From Owenia fusiformis (lineage: Eukaryota > Annelida > Polychaeta > Sabellida > Oweniidae), in assembly GCA_903813345.2 (NCBI GenBank), contig CAIIXF020000004.1, forward strand, positions 7,709,525-7,773,524: a DNA stretch of 64,000 bases, given 5' to 3'. Positions 53,544-64,000 of the stretch are shown here, piece by piece; the stretch's first letter is position 1; each line of letters begins with the position of its first letter. A model generated the notes under the pieces. That model saw only the letters and a program-made list of their open reading frames with translations, ran no database searches and was not told the DNA's origin. The translations under genes were made by a program, and so were the position numbers.

Positions 53544-56500
53544 ATGTTGGAGGAGGCGGAGTCGATCCATGTGGCAGCGGTCCTTGAGGACTGTGTCGAT
53601 CAGTTAGCCGTTCTTGGAAAAATTATGCCATCGACATTTGAAGCAAGAAAAGATGCATCAGAAGTAAGTTGATATAGGGAATGATTAATTAGACAAAATT
53701 GAATTTTTTGCTTGCATAAAACTTCTAGATTATTTTGCATGGCATGTACAGAGTGCATTGCCTCATAGTCCGTAAGTCTCTAAACACTTTTTGAACATTT
53801 TTTTGAGGATCTTTCATTATTTTCACCATTTTTAGGAGTACAGCGCAGTTAATGAAGTATTATTTTCTCGCTTTTCCGTTCTCTAGATTGTTGATGATGA
53901 AATATCTCAACTGGTTGAAGGCCAAAAGAACTTAGAGGACAAATACGAGCATGCTGTCGCCAGTAAAGGCAAGGATATGCAGAGCATAGGCAAAGATCTT
54001 AAGAACAGCACACATATATTTGCAAGAAGCCTGAAGCAGAGTCCACTTACACCTGATAACATGGGAAAATTGCAGGATGACAGGTATGTAATAATATTTT
54101 AACCAGTTTCTGACATTTCCTAGTCTAAATACAATGTACAGGTAGATAGATGAAATTTCATACCCTTCTAGAAAAATTCAGTTACTGAAATTACAAATTC
54201 TTCTTATTTCTTCAATAATAATATTGATATTTTGTATTTTCTGCTTACATTTACGTTAGATTATTTTCTCCAGTTTTGGAAATTTTCTACTCAGAATAGA
54301 TTACAGTAAATGAGAATTTTGTACCCTTTTGAGAAAACCTCTACTGATTTTATACATTCTTTTTATTAATTTGATAGTACATACATGTATTAAAATTCTA
54401 TACTTTTCACTTTCAGGGCATTTCTAGAAACTGTACTGTTTGATGCCATGAGAGAGATCATTCAGTCGGGAAACTTTGAGAGTTTGATCCAAGCTGTAAA
54501 GTTAGAGAAGGAGAAAAAACAAAGACTCCAGGAAACAATTTTGAAGTAATGGCAACATTTTTATTTATAAGTACAACCATGGGCTTTCAATAGTGTATTG
54601 AATGCCCATTGTACAACATGTATTTTTTTATTTTCAAACCATGTAAGACTATGAGTGAACAATTATTTAATGTTGATAAATTGTCTAAAAAAGTAATTAC
54701 AGTAATTATGTTATTAGGGGGTAAAATGATTTTTAGTTTTCTGGGGTTTCGTCTTCTGCAATTTCTGATTTGACAGGCACGGTATGATCATTGAATATCC
54801 TCGACAGATATGTATGAAGAGAATTTGAAATATGTTGTTCATAGCCGTAGCATATATTGAATGCAGTGGGGATGTACTTGAAATCTGCACGCAATTTAAC
54901 ATTTCGACTTGTTTACCCCACATGCAAATCAACATTTTGTTAAAAGGGGAGGGGGTTAAAACCTAACTAAATTAATTACTTTTTTGACCCGGCCCTTTAA
55001 TTAAATGAACTTAATTAATTAAATGAACTTATCAACGTTACAGGGAGGAACAGGGACGTAAGAGGGTCAAAGAACTCCAGAGAAAATTGATTGATGTCAA
55101 AAGAGAAAAAGAGACGGAATGTCAAGAGAGGGATGAGATGATTGCCCATCTGAAGGATCAACTCCAGGAAATGAAAGCTAAGACCAACATGGAAGGTTTG
55201 TAATCAACTCAAATTTATTTGCTTATGTCACAAGTGTAGCCAACTGGCTATGATATAAGACAAAGGACGATTCTCAGTTTGGAGAACAGTCTCCTGGGTT
55301 AATAATTTTTTTCATGAAAAATATAGAAATATTACCCAAATTTAACTATAAATATTCAAAAGAAGACATTTAAATCTACAAAATGTAAACATAGCAAATT
55401 GGTCTGTAGCAGGGATAACGCTCAATTAGACCGATTCAATAAAATACAAGTCTCGATTTGGGGAAAAAAGTTCATCAGTGTACTGCGCTAATATTTTTTT
55501 GTCAAAAATCTAGAAATAATACCCAAATTAAACTATGACTATTCAAAAAAAGACATTAAAATCTATATTATGTAAAAAAATCAAATTTGTCCGAAGCAGG
55601 GATAATGCTCATTTATTTTGATGAACTTCGTTCTCCAAACCGAGAATCGTCCTTTACATACATGTCAAAAGTAGTTCTTAAGATGTATTAAAATGAAATG
55701 AAATGTTTCAAACAAAACACATCATTTATACTATTTGTCACATTTAGGCAAGTATATCAAAAAGTGTGCTGAAGTGGGTGTTGCGCAGACACAGAAGAAA
55801 TGTTTCCTAACTGAGAATGAGCTAAAGACTGAGATCGACAGACTGCGACAACAAGTGGATGAAGAGACGAGAGTTAACACGGAAATAGAGGCTTACCTCA
55901 GAACACATCAAACAGTAAGCTTTACCATTCAAGCCAAAAATATACTTTCTTACCATGTGTTATCAAAAATGTCTTGAACCCCAAAATATAATTTCCAATA
56001 ATCCTCTCAGCCTACATGTACATATACATGTACTGTACATGTATGTAGACCCAATATAGCATATTGTATTCACATCAGAACCAAATAGAAATGTACTGTA
56101 TGAACATAATCGTTGCCTCAGTCACATTTGATCTACATATGTTTTATATGTCTCTGATCTAAAGCAATAGTACAGCGGCCATAGCTTCCCAAAATTGAGA
56201 GATAAGCAGTACGATGTAGATTTTTTAAAACAATTTTTGAAGCTACAGTGTCTCCATGGCCGCCTTGGAGCAAATGTGACTGAGGCTTAACATGTGACAT
56301 TTTTTCATGCTAGTGCCATATTCAAATTTGAGCCTTTATTGATAAAATTAATAAAATCTTTTATTTTCTTAAATAGAAATTTCATGCTTGATTTTTTTGC
56401 AGGAACTAGAAACAAAGGTGGACTATTGGATGGGAAAATACGACGAAGATGTGGAAAAGAAACAAAAAGAGCTTGATATTCTAAAAGCAAATAAAGCAAA

Positions 56501-58146
56501 AGATTTAGAAAGACTGCAAGACCTCACAAAACTGGTATGATATTTTTTTATTCAAACACATTGTTTTGGATGCAGCTACTTTTATTCAAATAACTTAATT
56601 ACTTATTTTTCATTATTTTCTGGGTTATGCACATTAAAACCTGTATATCCTAATGCCTCTATGAACTGAACACCTCTCAGGCAGAAGATGAATGCTTTTG
56701 CATTTTTCCTTAACATTTTTGAAATTCCATTGTTTTTAAAAGCATGTATGCTGTATACAGAGCAGCCATTTTGAATGAAAATTAAAGTCAATATTTCACA
56801 TATTTCATTGTTTTCTTTTCCAGTATGCAGAATATGAACAGATTGTTGTGGAGGATCGGGTGGAGAAAGAAAAAGCAAGGAGGAAGGCAGAACTAGAAGC
56901 TGAGGAGCTAAGAGCTGCCATAAAAGTAAGAACATTTCTATGTCGTCTGTTCAGCCCTTTGCATTAATTTTTTCTTTAAAAGATTGAAGCGTCCCAATTT
57001 TATGGTATTTTTGTATAATTTAGAATGGTCACTATTTCCTCGAGTCTTGTCAATAACTTGGCGAGACATCATGGCATGTTGAACAATGTATACTTACAAT
57101 GTGGGGAAAATTGAGGGGTTGAAAAATATTCATCCTCCTAAGCAGGTGTCCAGAATCCGTACCTCCTTCTTCCCCCCTGCTATAACCAATTTGGAAGCGC
57201 CTGATTAAACTGAATCATGTGATCTTATTATGTGCAATGACCTATACATGATTTCTGTCGCCAATCAGATTGCGAGTTCTTAATCGGGGAAATGCTAACT
57301 GCTTATCGCAGGGGGTAAAAAGAAAGAATATATTCTGGATTTTGAAGCCCTGTGATCGGAGGTTGAAAAATATTTAGATGCCACAGTATTTTAAAAGTTG
57401 TGAGGATAGCTCTTTAATTGAACTTGGAACACACTGTCATTTGTGAGATATTACATGCTTTCATCTAAAATTGAAATCAAGGGGTCTGCCCTTTTTAAAA
57501 ATGCTCTGATATCAACTTAATTTATTCACATGCTATTCTTTGTTTTCAGTTACAAGCCTGGTTCAGAGGAGTCATGGTGAGGAGATGCCTGGTATTCAAT
57601 TGATTTATTCACATGCTATTCTTTGTTTCAGTTACAAGCCTGGTTCAGAGGAGTCATAGTGAGGAGAGGCCTGGTATCCAATTAATTTATTCACATGTTA
57701 TTCTTTGTTTCAGTTACAAGCCTGGTTCAGAGGAGTCATGGTGAGGAGAGGCCTGGTATCCAATTAATTTATTCACATGCTATTCTTTGTTTCAGTTACA
57801 AGCCTGGTTCAGAGGAGTCATAGTGAGGAGAGGCCTGGTATCCAATTAATTTATTCACATGTTATTCTTTGTTTCAGTTACAAGCCTGGTTCAGAGGAGT
57901 CATGGTGAGGAGAGGCCTGGTATCCAATTAATTTATTCACATGCTATTCTTTGTTTCAGTTACAAGCCTGGTTCAGAGGAGTCATGGTGAGGAGAGGCCT
58001 GGTATCCAATTAATTTATTCACATGCTATTCTTTGTTTCAGTTACAAGCCTGGTTCAGAGGAGTCATGGTGAGGCGAGGCCTGGGACCTTACAGCAAAAA
58101 GAAAAAGAAGAAGGGCAAGAAAGGAAAGAAGGGGAAAAAGAAATAG
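53544..58146 (+). CDS. DRC9/IQCG: Dynein regulatory complex protein 9 (IQ domain-containing protein G)
   Basis: Eight coding exons in consistent phase: 53544-53663, 53887-54083, 54417-54545, 55044-55195, 55748-55914, 56403-56534, 56824-56925 and 58042-58146 (367 aa). Most of the protein is charged coiled coil. The C-terminal part [19 protein letters not shown], then an IQ motif [17 protein letters not shown] and a poly-Lys tail ending at the stop, match the DRC9/IQCG family; the vertebrate form is somewhat longer. DRC9 is a subunit of the nexin-dynein regulatory complex of motile cilia and its IQ motif binds calmodulin (family knowledge). The ATG follows a TTCTTTAAAG acceptor, so a 5' UTR exon is expected upstream. 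The last intron and exon are amplified into seven 82-bp repeats, leaving seven candidate acceptors; only the last unit reads on into the normal C terminus. Confidence 0.92.
55262..55655. mobile_element. MITE with an internal direct duplication in a DRC9 intron
   Basis: Inverted ends AAAGGACGATTCTCAGTTTG and GAGAATCGTCCTTT. Two ~120-bp direct copies inside share ATTCAAAARAAGACATT and GCAGGGATAAYGCTCA. No ORF. Confidence 0.75.
56117..56286. mobile_element. MITE with TCAGTCACATTTG ends, copy B
   Basis: Same family as 14991-15154: CTCAGTCACATTTGATCTAC and GCAAATGTGACTGAG ends with AGCTTCCCAAAATT and GATAAGCAGTACGATG inside. Confidence 0.8.
57534..58080 (+). repeat. Seven 82-bp repeats, each with a splice acceptor and IQ-motif sequence
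   Basis: TTACAAGCCTGG starts at 57550, 57632, 57714, 57796, 57878, 57960 and 58042, an exact 82-bp period. Each unit has CTTTGTTTCAG or TGTTTTCAG, the sequence for [14 protein letters not shown], and ATTAATTTATTCACATG spacer. Units 1-6 run into a stop-containing spacer; unit 7 continues into the true C terminus. Confidence 0.95.
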
Positions 58147-58380
58147 AAAGGCTGTTTATTAGGACAATCATTATTATCTGTTGTACTTTAATTTGCATGT
58201 TTATAAAACATGAATATGAAATTTGTTGTTAATAATACCTGGACTGGAGTCAAAAACTTCACATTTTATTGCAGTATAGAGGAACTCAAAATAGAAAAAA
58301 ATAACACAGATCCGTATATTGTTAATTCTACGATAGTGACAGGGTAGTGTGTGATATGTGGTCTTTACTTTCTTCATTAC

Positions 58381-58865
58381 TGATCAAATCTTAACTATAA
58401 TTTTTTTCATTGTTACTCATGGTTTGAATTCCTCCACAGATTATTTACTGAGCAATAATCCAATTTATAACTAACCAAATAGATCAAATCTTAACTATAA
58501 TTTTTTTCATTGTTACTCATGGTTTGAATTCCTCCACAGATTATTAACTGAGCAATTATCCAATTTATAACTAACCAAATAGATCAAATCTTAACTATAA
58601 TTTTTTTCATTGTTACTCATGGTTTGAATTCCTCCACAGATTATTAACTGAGCAATTATCCAATTTATAACTAACCAAATAGATCAAATCTTAACTATAA
58701 TTTTTTTCATTGTTACTCATGGTTTGAATTCCTCCACAGATTATTGACTGAGCAATTATCCAATTTATAACTAACCAAATAGATCAAATCTTAACTATAA
58801 TATTTTTCATTGTTACTCCGGGTTTGAATTCCTCCACAGATTATTGACCGTCCAATTATCCACAT
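58381..58865. repeat. Five 100-bp tandem repeats
   Basis: GATCAAATCTTAACTATAAT recurs at about 58382, 58482, 58582, 58682 and 58782, an exact 100-bp period. The last unit is the most diverged. It lies just downstream of DRC9, possibly beyond its 3' UTR. Confidence 0.95.
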
Positions 58866-59403
58866 TCTGACACAGCATCTTTTTGTTTCACCTGAATCTC
58901 AGGGCTGAGAAGAAATGAGATGTCATGGTTTATCATGATGATTATCCAAGGGATTGTGATAACACATAAAGTACAGTGAAACCTGTATATACGAACACCT
59001 CTCAATATGAACACTTTTTCTTGAACCCAATATTATTATTGATCTACATGTTATACAAATATTGAAAATTGCACACAACCTTACCCAATTTCCCTATTAA
59101 GGTAGTCCCACACTCAGAAAAATATGAAGAAAAATTAATGTCATATTAACATTCCAATTTCAAATACCCACATAAACATGTGAAAAAACACTTATCAAGA
59201 ACACATGTACTTATAACGTTTAACCCTAATGTCTGCAACATTTTTTTATAACATGTCCGACTCGTTATATAGTTTATATTTTGAGTTCCTCAGTCTAGAA
59301 GGTTAAACGTTACAAGTACATATGTACATGTCTTCAGATTTCGGTTGAAATCGGAGTTGAAAAACAAAGGATTCGTCACCTCAACTATATAAAACGTGCC
59401 CCC
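58866..59403. other. Intergenic; one Tc1/pogo-like terminus
   Basis: ACAGTGAAACCTGTATATACGA at 58974 resembles a Tc1/pogo-type end. TAACGTTTAACC and GGTTAAACGTTA (59215 and 59301) form a small inverted repeat. No gene. Confidence 0.45.
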
Positions 59404-59495
59404 TATAATGGTTGATTCTGTATATCGTGTTTATACTCTAGTGAATATATCATATACTCACGAGAGTATAGCGATATACAGAATCAACCATTATA
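59404..59495. repeat. 92-bp near-perfect palindrome
   Basis: TATAATGGTTGATTCTGTAT is mirrored by ATACAGAATCAACCATTATA. The central parts (ATACTCTAGTGAATATA and TATACTCACGAGAGTAT) also pair. Confidence 0.85.
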
Positions 59496-59503
59496 TGATC
59501 TTA

Positions 59504-59682
59504 TTATCCCACCTTAAGTGCTTTATAAAAAGTCGAAGAGTTGTATACGCTGTCTGGGAGTTGTATACGCTATCCAGGAGTTGTTTATCGTTTTCAAGAG
59601 TTGTATACGATGGGTGTTGGTTTTATATTGCAGTTATACAATGCTATTATACAATCATATAAAGCACTTAGGGTGGGATAAA
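59504..59682. mobile_element. Small MITE with GAGTTGTATACG repeats
   Basis: Arms TTATCCCACCTTAAGTGCTT and AAGCACTTAGGGTGGGATAA enclose four GAGTTGTATACGMT-type units. It abuts the palindrome at 59404-59495. Confidence 0.75.
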
Positions 59683-60446
59683 AGATGGTATCAAGTAAGG
59701 AAGATCAAGTCAGTGCATATCTGAAAATCATACATTGTTGTGTGCAAAATCATCATTTATAAGACCTAAAATGTGAAAATATGATAACAAATATAGGGTA
59801 TAGAGCGAGGTAACGGTAAGGTACAGCACAAGGAATTTGATTTTGCGTTATACCATAGGCGTGGCCAGGGGGTGCGATGGGTGCCCCTCCCACATAACCA
59901 ATACAAATGAACTCATGATGAAGAAGAAGAAAAGAGCTTTAAAATGCTTTTTATTCGAAGCTTATAGCTCAATTTTGAAGGAAGTTGCGTCAATTTTTGT
60001 AAAATTTAAAATAAATCCTATTTTTGACTTGTTTATGCCACAATCGCACCCCCTCCCCCCTCCTGACTGAAAACCAAAGTTTTTTGGCGATCGCACCCCC
60101 TGACTAAGCTGCGCGTTATACCGTATACTACAGTCGGAGCTCGTGTAGGTTTAACTATGAAATTCACGGTCAAGTTCACTCTCTTACATAAAAAAATATC
60201 TAGAAACTAGGCTAGATCTTTCTGAAACGATGAAGACATCAGTTTGCTCAATTTCCATACTTTATTCATGGCTATGTGTTGACTTTGTAGTTACAGCCCA
60301 TTTTATTCTTTTATTGCGTCAATAAAAAAATATTTAGAAACTAGACTAGATCTGGCATCAATTTGTTCAATTTCCATCACCTTCCTGTTGTACCTTTACC
60401 CGGCGCGTTCAACTGTCACCATTAATGTGGTATTGTGATATTGCAA
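59683..60446. other. Non-coding; MITE remnant and short duplications
   Basis: GGCGTGGCCAGGGGGTGCGA at 59860 with CGCACCCCCTGACTAAGC at 60092 looks like a decayed inverted-repeat element. AATATYTAGAAACTAGRCTAGATCT occurs at 60197 and 60331. ACTTTATTCATGGCTATGTG near 60261 recurs near 61431, on the other side of the ankyrin ORF. Confidence 0.5.
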
Positions 60447-60600
60447 TAGGACTACTGTGAACTTATACTTACTCATGAAGGTATAATTATTAGGAGGTAT
60501 TTGCCAAGGTATTTTGGCAAAATACTATTGGACTAGAATGATAAACACACATATGGATAACTGTTTATCCGTTTATTCAATAAATTGAAGCAATTGTATA
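60447..60600 (+). repeat. 154-bp direct repeat, left copy
   Basis: Starts TAGGACTACTGTGAACTTA and ends GAAGCAATTGTATA, includes ATTCAATAAATTG. The partner of equal length is at 62317-62470. Confidence 0.9.
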
Positions 60601-60775
60601 ACATTTATATAAATTCGTATTATCGAGCCAACTGTCACCATCAATTTGGTACAGTGGCCAAAACAGTACAATTCACCTAAACTCAAAAGTATGATATTAC
60701 CAAAAGTGGATAGTTGGAGTTGACAAGGACATTGCTAAATTGAAATGAACATTTGATTCAATATGATTAACAGTC

Positions 60776-61390
60776 ATGGTAGAATCATTATTTACATTAG
60801 GATTAAATAATATTCGTTTGAGGAGATCGTTAATCTTGGAATGGGCCAAACTTGAGTCTAGGAAGGACTCGATGAATAATGACGTTTTAAAAGTACTGAT
60901 TGACAAAAAAGGTGGGGGGATCAATGCAGTTGATCAATTTGGTGATAATGCACTAATGTATGCCGTACGTAATAATGCAACAAAATGTGCGAAGTTGTTA
61001 CTTGACCATGGTGCTAATGTAAATGCTGTTAACAATAATGGTAATACAGCATTAATGTATGCAGCATCAGTTAACAGTACAGTAGACTGCGTCAAGTTGC
61101 TCATTGCATATGGTGCTGATATCAATGCTAAGAATAATGACGGGACGACAGCTTTAATACACGCGAAACCTGAATGTATGTGCATATTAGTTGATAAGGG
61201 GGCGGATGTAAACGCCATCAATAGAATAGGACTTACAGCTCTCATGCGGGCGTCAAGATTCAAAAATACAGCGCCCATGGAAGCGTTATTGCGTTTTTTT
61301 AAGCGTTTTTTTAAGGAACCACGCCCCGCCATAAATCATCATACCGTGAGCAAAGCTCTTATGATATCACGTCCCCTTAAGAAAAGATGA
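60776..61390 (+). CDS. Ankyrin-repeat protein
   Basis: An intronless frame of 204 codons. About four ankyrin repeats are visible: FGDNALMYAVRNNATKCAKL (from residue 55), NGNTALMYAAS (from 88) followed by VKLLIAYGADIN, DGTTALIHA (from 122) with ILVDKGADVN, and IGLTALMRAS (from 151). The N-terminal ~50 residues and a basic C terminus (FFKRFFKEPRP...KKR) are unassigned. Ankyrin repeats mediate protein-protein contacts; the partner cannot be inferred. Lack of introns and flanking repeats on both sides suggest a retrocopy, a mobile cargo gene or a 3' exon of a larger gene. No promoter is recognised. A complete open frame with regular repeats argues that it is real. Confidence 0.65.
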   Translation: MVESLFTLGLNNIRLRRSLILEWAKLESRKDSMNNDVLKVLIDKKGGGINAVDQFGDNALMYAVRNNATKCAKLLLDHGANVNAVNNNGNTALMYAASVNSTVDCVKLLIAYGADINAKNNDGTTALIHAKPECMCILVDKGADVNAINRIGLTALMRASRFKNTAPMEALLRFFKRFFKEPRPAINHHTVSKALMISRPLKKR

Positions 61391-61825
61391 ACGATTTGTT
61401 TTCTGTAATGACAATCTTTACTTTGTTCTTTATACTTTATTCATGGCTATGTATTGACTTGATAGCTAGGCAAAATATATCGAATTCCAATCGTTCATAA
61501 CGACAGTATTTCAAATTAATAGGCATACTATATTTTACAATATTGCCACAAGGAGGGTAGATCCACAGTGGTATGCAATAATGTTACATTTTACCACCAG
61601 CTTATTAATCAGAGCATGTCAAGAAGTATCTGGCGTTATCAATTGTTGGCGACATGTAAGCGATTGTACATGTAGTTAGTGGAATAGTTCCAAAACCTAA
61701 GTTATCTGAAATCTGTATCCGTTTAGAAGCCATGCAAAATCCAGCAGAGTTAAATTACTGGGTTCACCATACGAATCAAATCAGTTGAACAACGAGAAAA
61801 ATCTGAGTTCATATCGATGTCATTA
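61391..61825. other. Non-coding region downstream of the ankyrin ORF
   Basis: Begins with a repeat of sequence also found upstream of the ORF (TACTTTATTCATGGCTATGT). No gene or other element recognised. Confidence 0.4.
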
Positions 61826-61975
61826 TTAATGCCGAAGTCTTTATTTGCTCCGATTTTTACTGTGGCGCCTGGCCGATTGAGTATTTTGTTTACAAAATTG
61901 CCACAATTGTTTACAAAATACACATCGGCCAGGCGCCAGTGCTGAAAATCGGAGCAAATGTGCCCACGGCATTAA
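61826..61975. repeat. 150-bp inverted repeat (hairpin)
   Basis: Arms of ~64 bp: TTAATGCCG, TTTGCTCCGATTTT, GGCGCCTGGCCGAT and GTATTTTGT on the left are mirrored on the right. A ~20-bp loop itself contains a repeated TTTACAAAAT. MITE-like. Confidence 0.85.
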
Positions 61976-62316
61976 AGTGAACAATTTGAGGCGATTCCGA
62001 GTAGAGGCTAATAAAATAACAACATTTAAAAGAATTTTTCACACAACTATTTTTTGTCGAGTTGTTTTCCAATGCTGTCTTTTTTAACTTAGCCATTTCT
62101 TAATCGTTCTTAATACTAGTCTTTTTCTTTCTTAATACCGTGTCATTTTCTTTCTTAATACTGGGTCATTTTCTTTCTTAGAGAAAAAATGTTTTCATTT
62201 TTTAAAGTTTAGAAAATTATATACTGTAATTTTTGCATTTTCAAAACACCCCGAATCAAATCGTCATGTAAAACAGATCAAACAAGATAAACATCTGGTC
62301 ATGAAGATAGAAGTGG

Positions 62317-62470
62317 TAGGACTACTGTGAACTTATACTGACTCATGAAGGTATAATTATTAAGAGGTATTTGCCAAGGTATTGTGACAAAATACTATTG
62401 GACTAGAATGATAAACACACATATGGATAACCATTTATCCGTTTATTCAATAAATTGAAGCAATTGTATA
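62317..62470 (+). repeat. 154-bp direct repeat, right copy
   Basis: Same length and order as 60447-60600 with a few substitutions (for example TATACTGACTCATG for TATACTTACTCATG). Confidence 0.9.
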
Positions 62471-64000
62471 TACACGTCGCACGAAACTGGCAGTAGGACG
62501 ACACATTGCCTTAACCCATCAGTTTTATGACGTGCACATCCGCATGGTACTATATCTTTACAGCGGGGATTTCAAGTTTTTGTCAGTGCAGACATAGAAA
62601 GTTGCGGTTCTCATACGCGCGCGTTTTTTAATATTTTCATTTGAAACTTGCAGGAACGGTGCTTTGAATCTAGCTCTCTACTCTTTGAAAACGTCATGTA
62701 TAATCAATACAGTTGAACTATTTATTTTTTGTCGTGAAAATATTATTTTTTTAGTTTATTTTTATTTTACAACTTTTTGGGAAAAAATGTAACAAATTTT
62801 TATTTCTTGACATATTTATCGGATATTTTGTCATCATGAAATTCGAGATTCTTTTTAATGATGGTGCAAATTTCATAACAATTGATGAATTTTTATTATC
62901 AGTGTTATGTTTTCCAAAAACGGTGTACCACTGTGCTTGTTTCTTTAATTGACGGCACATTTGCCTTTAATTGGGCGAACGTACAGGTCCCGACGCAATA
63001 AGCTTTATTTGATTTAATACACTCAAAAATAAAGTTTGCTATCAAATCGGAATATTCATAAAACATAAACCTTGCCTTTGTTTTCCCAATTCTAAAAGCA
63101 AGCCAAATAAACTATGATAATCGTTTGACTCTCGAGAAAACAGAACTTGAACTTGAACATACTAAAATCGAAGTTACCTATAGTTACGCTCGTAAAGTTA
63201 ATTACATGTTTAACGGCCTGCTGAGTGAATGTATCTAATCAAATTTGTGACATACCCATAAGATCGTAAATCACAATTCTAAGTTAAAAATGTAATTTGG
63301 ATTCGTAAGAAGTATTTCTGTTTTAAACTTACCTTTGCTGTCTGAAAAAGATCAATATTCATAGACGGGGATGTTGAAACCTATATTTCCTTTGAATGAC
63401 CTGCATTTGTACTACGAAATGATCCTGTGGAGAAAAGTTGATGAATTCCAAACAGCTAGTTCTAGCAAATCTACTGGTATAAGCTTACTTTCTAAAAGTA
63501 TTTCAATGTTAAAAATATCTATTCAAATGTTTCACTTTTAAAATGATATTGGCTTCCCTTAACTTAAATATGTGACTAATGAAGAATGCTTTTTACCACA
63601 TCAAACTTAAGACGTGAACTTGACAATTACTCGATACATGATATAACGCGATTTTCTTTCATTTTCTACAAAAATGGTATGTTTTCAAACGGTCACTTAT
63701 GTTAATCTATGACCGTGGTATGATTGAAAATGAAAGAACTGAACCAAGTATTGTCGACTTGTTTGAATTATAAGATTTATTTTGATTGATTTAATCTCTT
63801 CTTGAATTTTAAAACGTTTGTCCGAATTACATCTGCTATGGAATTAAAGTTCAAATATACCTCAGAATTGCTTATTGAATTAACCTAGCAATTAATTTGA
63901 AAATAATTCTGTACATAGGTTATATATCATAGATCATAGATATGTAAAAAATGAAAATGTGTTTTGAAAGATGAATTGATAACAAACGTTTTCGCACACG
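62471..64000. other. No supported feature to the window end
   Basis: AT-rich sequence with short ORFs only. I see no domains, splice-site series or repeats that would support a gene. Confidence 0.4.

Overview
This is an AT-rich animal nuclear window (spliced genes, GT-AG introns, poly(A) signals, dense transposons). No rRNA, operon or CRISPR structure is present. Secreted chitin-binding plus laminin-G-like genes, a CR1/L2-type LINE with a 2A-like motif and abundant MITEs suggest a marine lophotrochozoan, most likely a mollusc. That placement is inference; no sequence search was possible.

Four host loci are supported. (1) and (2) Two tandem minus-strand paralogues (2863-22241 and 35208-41816) have nine matching exons each. 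They encode a signal peptide, a six-cysteine peritrophin-type chitin-binding domain, a Cys-rich linker and a laminin-G-like region, an architecture like Pif/BMSP-type shell-matrix proteins. Homologous upstream blocks (23161-23575 and 48496-48705) show that the duplication also took 5' sequence. (3) Ribosomal protein eL33 (RPL35A) lies on the minus strand in three coding exons (50249-52711), including a seven-codon last exon. (4) DRC9/IQCG, a ciliary nexin-dynein regulatory complex subunit, lies on the plus strand in eight coding exons (53544-58146). eL33 and DRC9 diverge from a short shared promoter with ETS-like and YY1-like motifs. A one-exon ankyrin-repeat ORF (60776-61390) lies between two 154-bp direct repeats.

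The rest is mobile or repetitive DNA, much of it in introns of the paralogues. The largest items are: a 6.5-kb segment bounded by inverted repeats and carrying a ~155-bp satellite (3.5-10.0 kb); a 5'-truncated LINE (12.6-14.3 kb); a second LINE (about 15.8-20.0 kb) split by a 1.65-kb near-perfect palindrome; a young LTR element with nearly identical 422-bp LTRs, a 4-bp target duplication and only a small zinc-knuckle/coiled-coil ORF (23687-26249); a 6.4-kb Academ-like DNA transposon with ~510-bp terminal inverted repeats and a long DDE plus XPG/FEN-like ORF (26373-32780); minisatellites at 33.3-34.0 and 36.4-37.8 kb; and a LINE with both ORFs but a deleted catalytic core (about 42.9-47.4 kb). 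Many MITEs and foldback hairpins are scattered throughout.

The most unusual signals are splice-site minisatellites. DRC9's last intron/exon junction is amplified into seven 82-bp units. Each carries a 3' splice site, a 27-nt frame-preserving IQ-core segment and a GT-initial donor candidate. Intron 2 of both matrix-protein paralogues is filled with degenerate copies of its own exon-2 donor junction.
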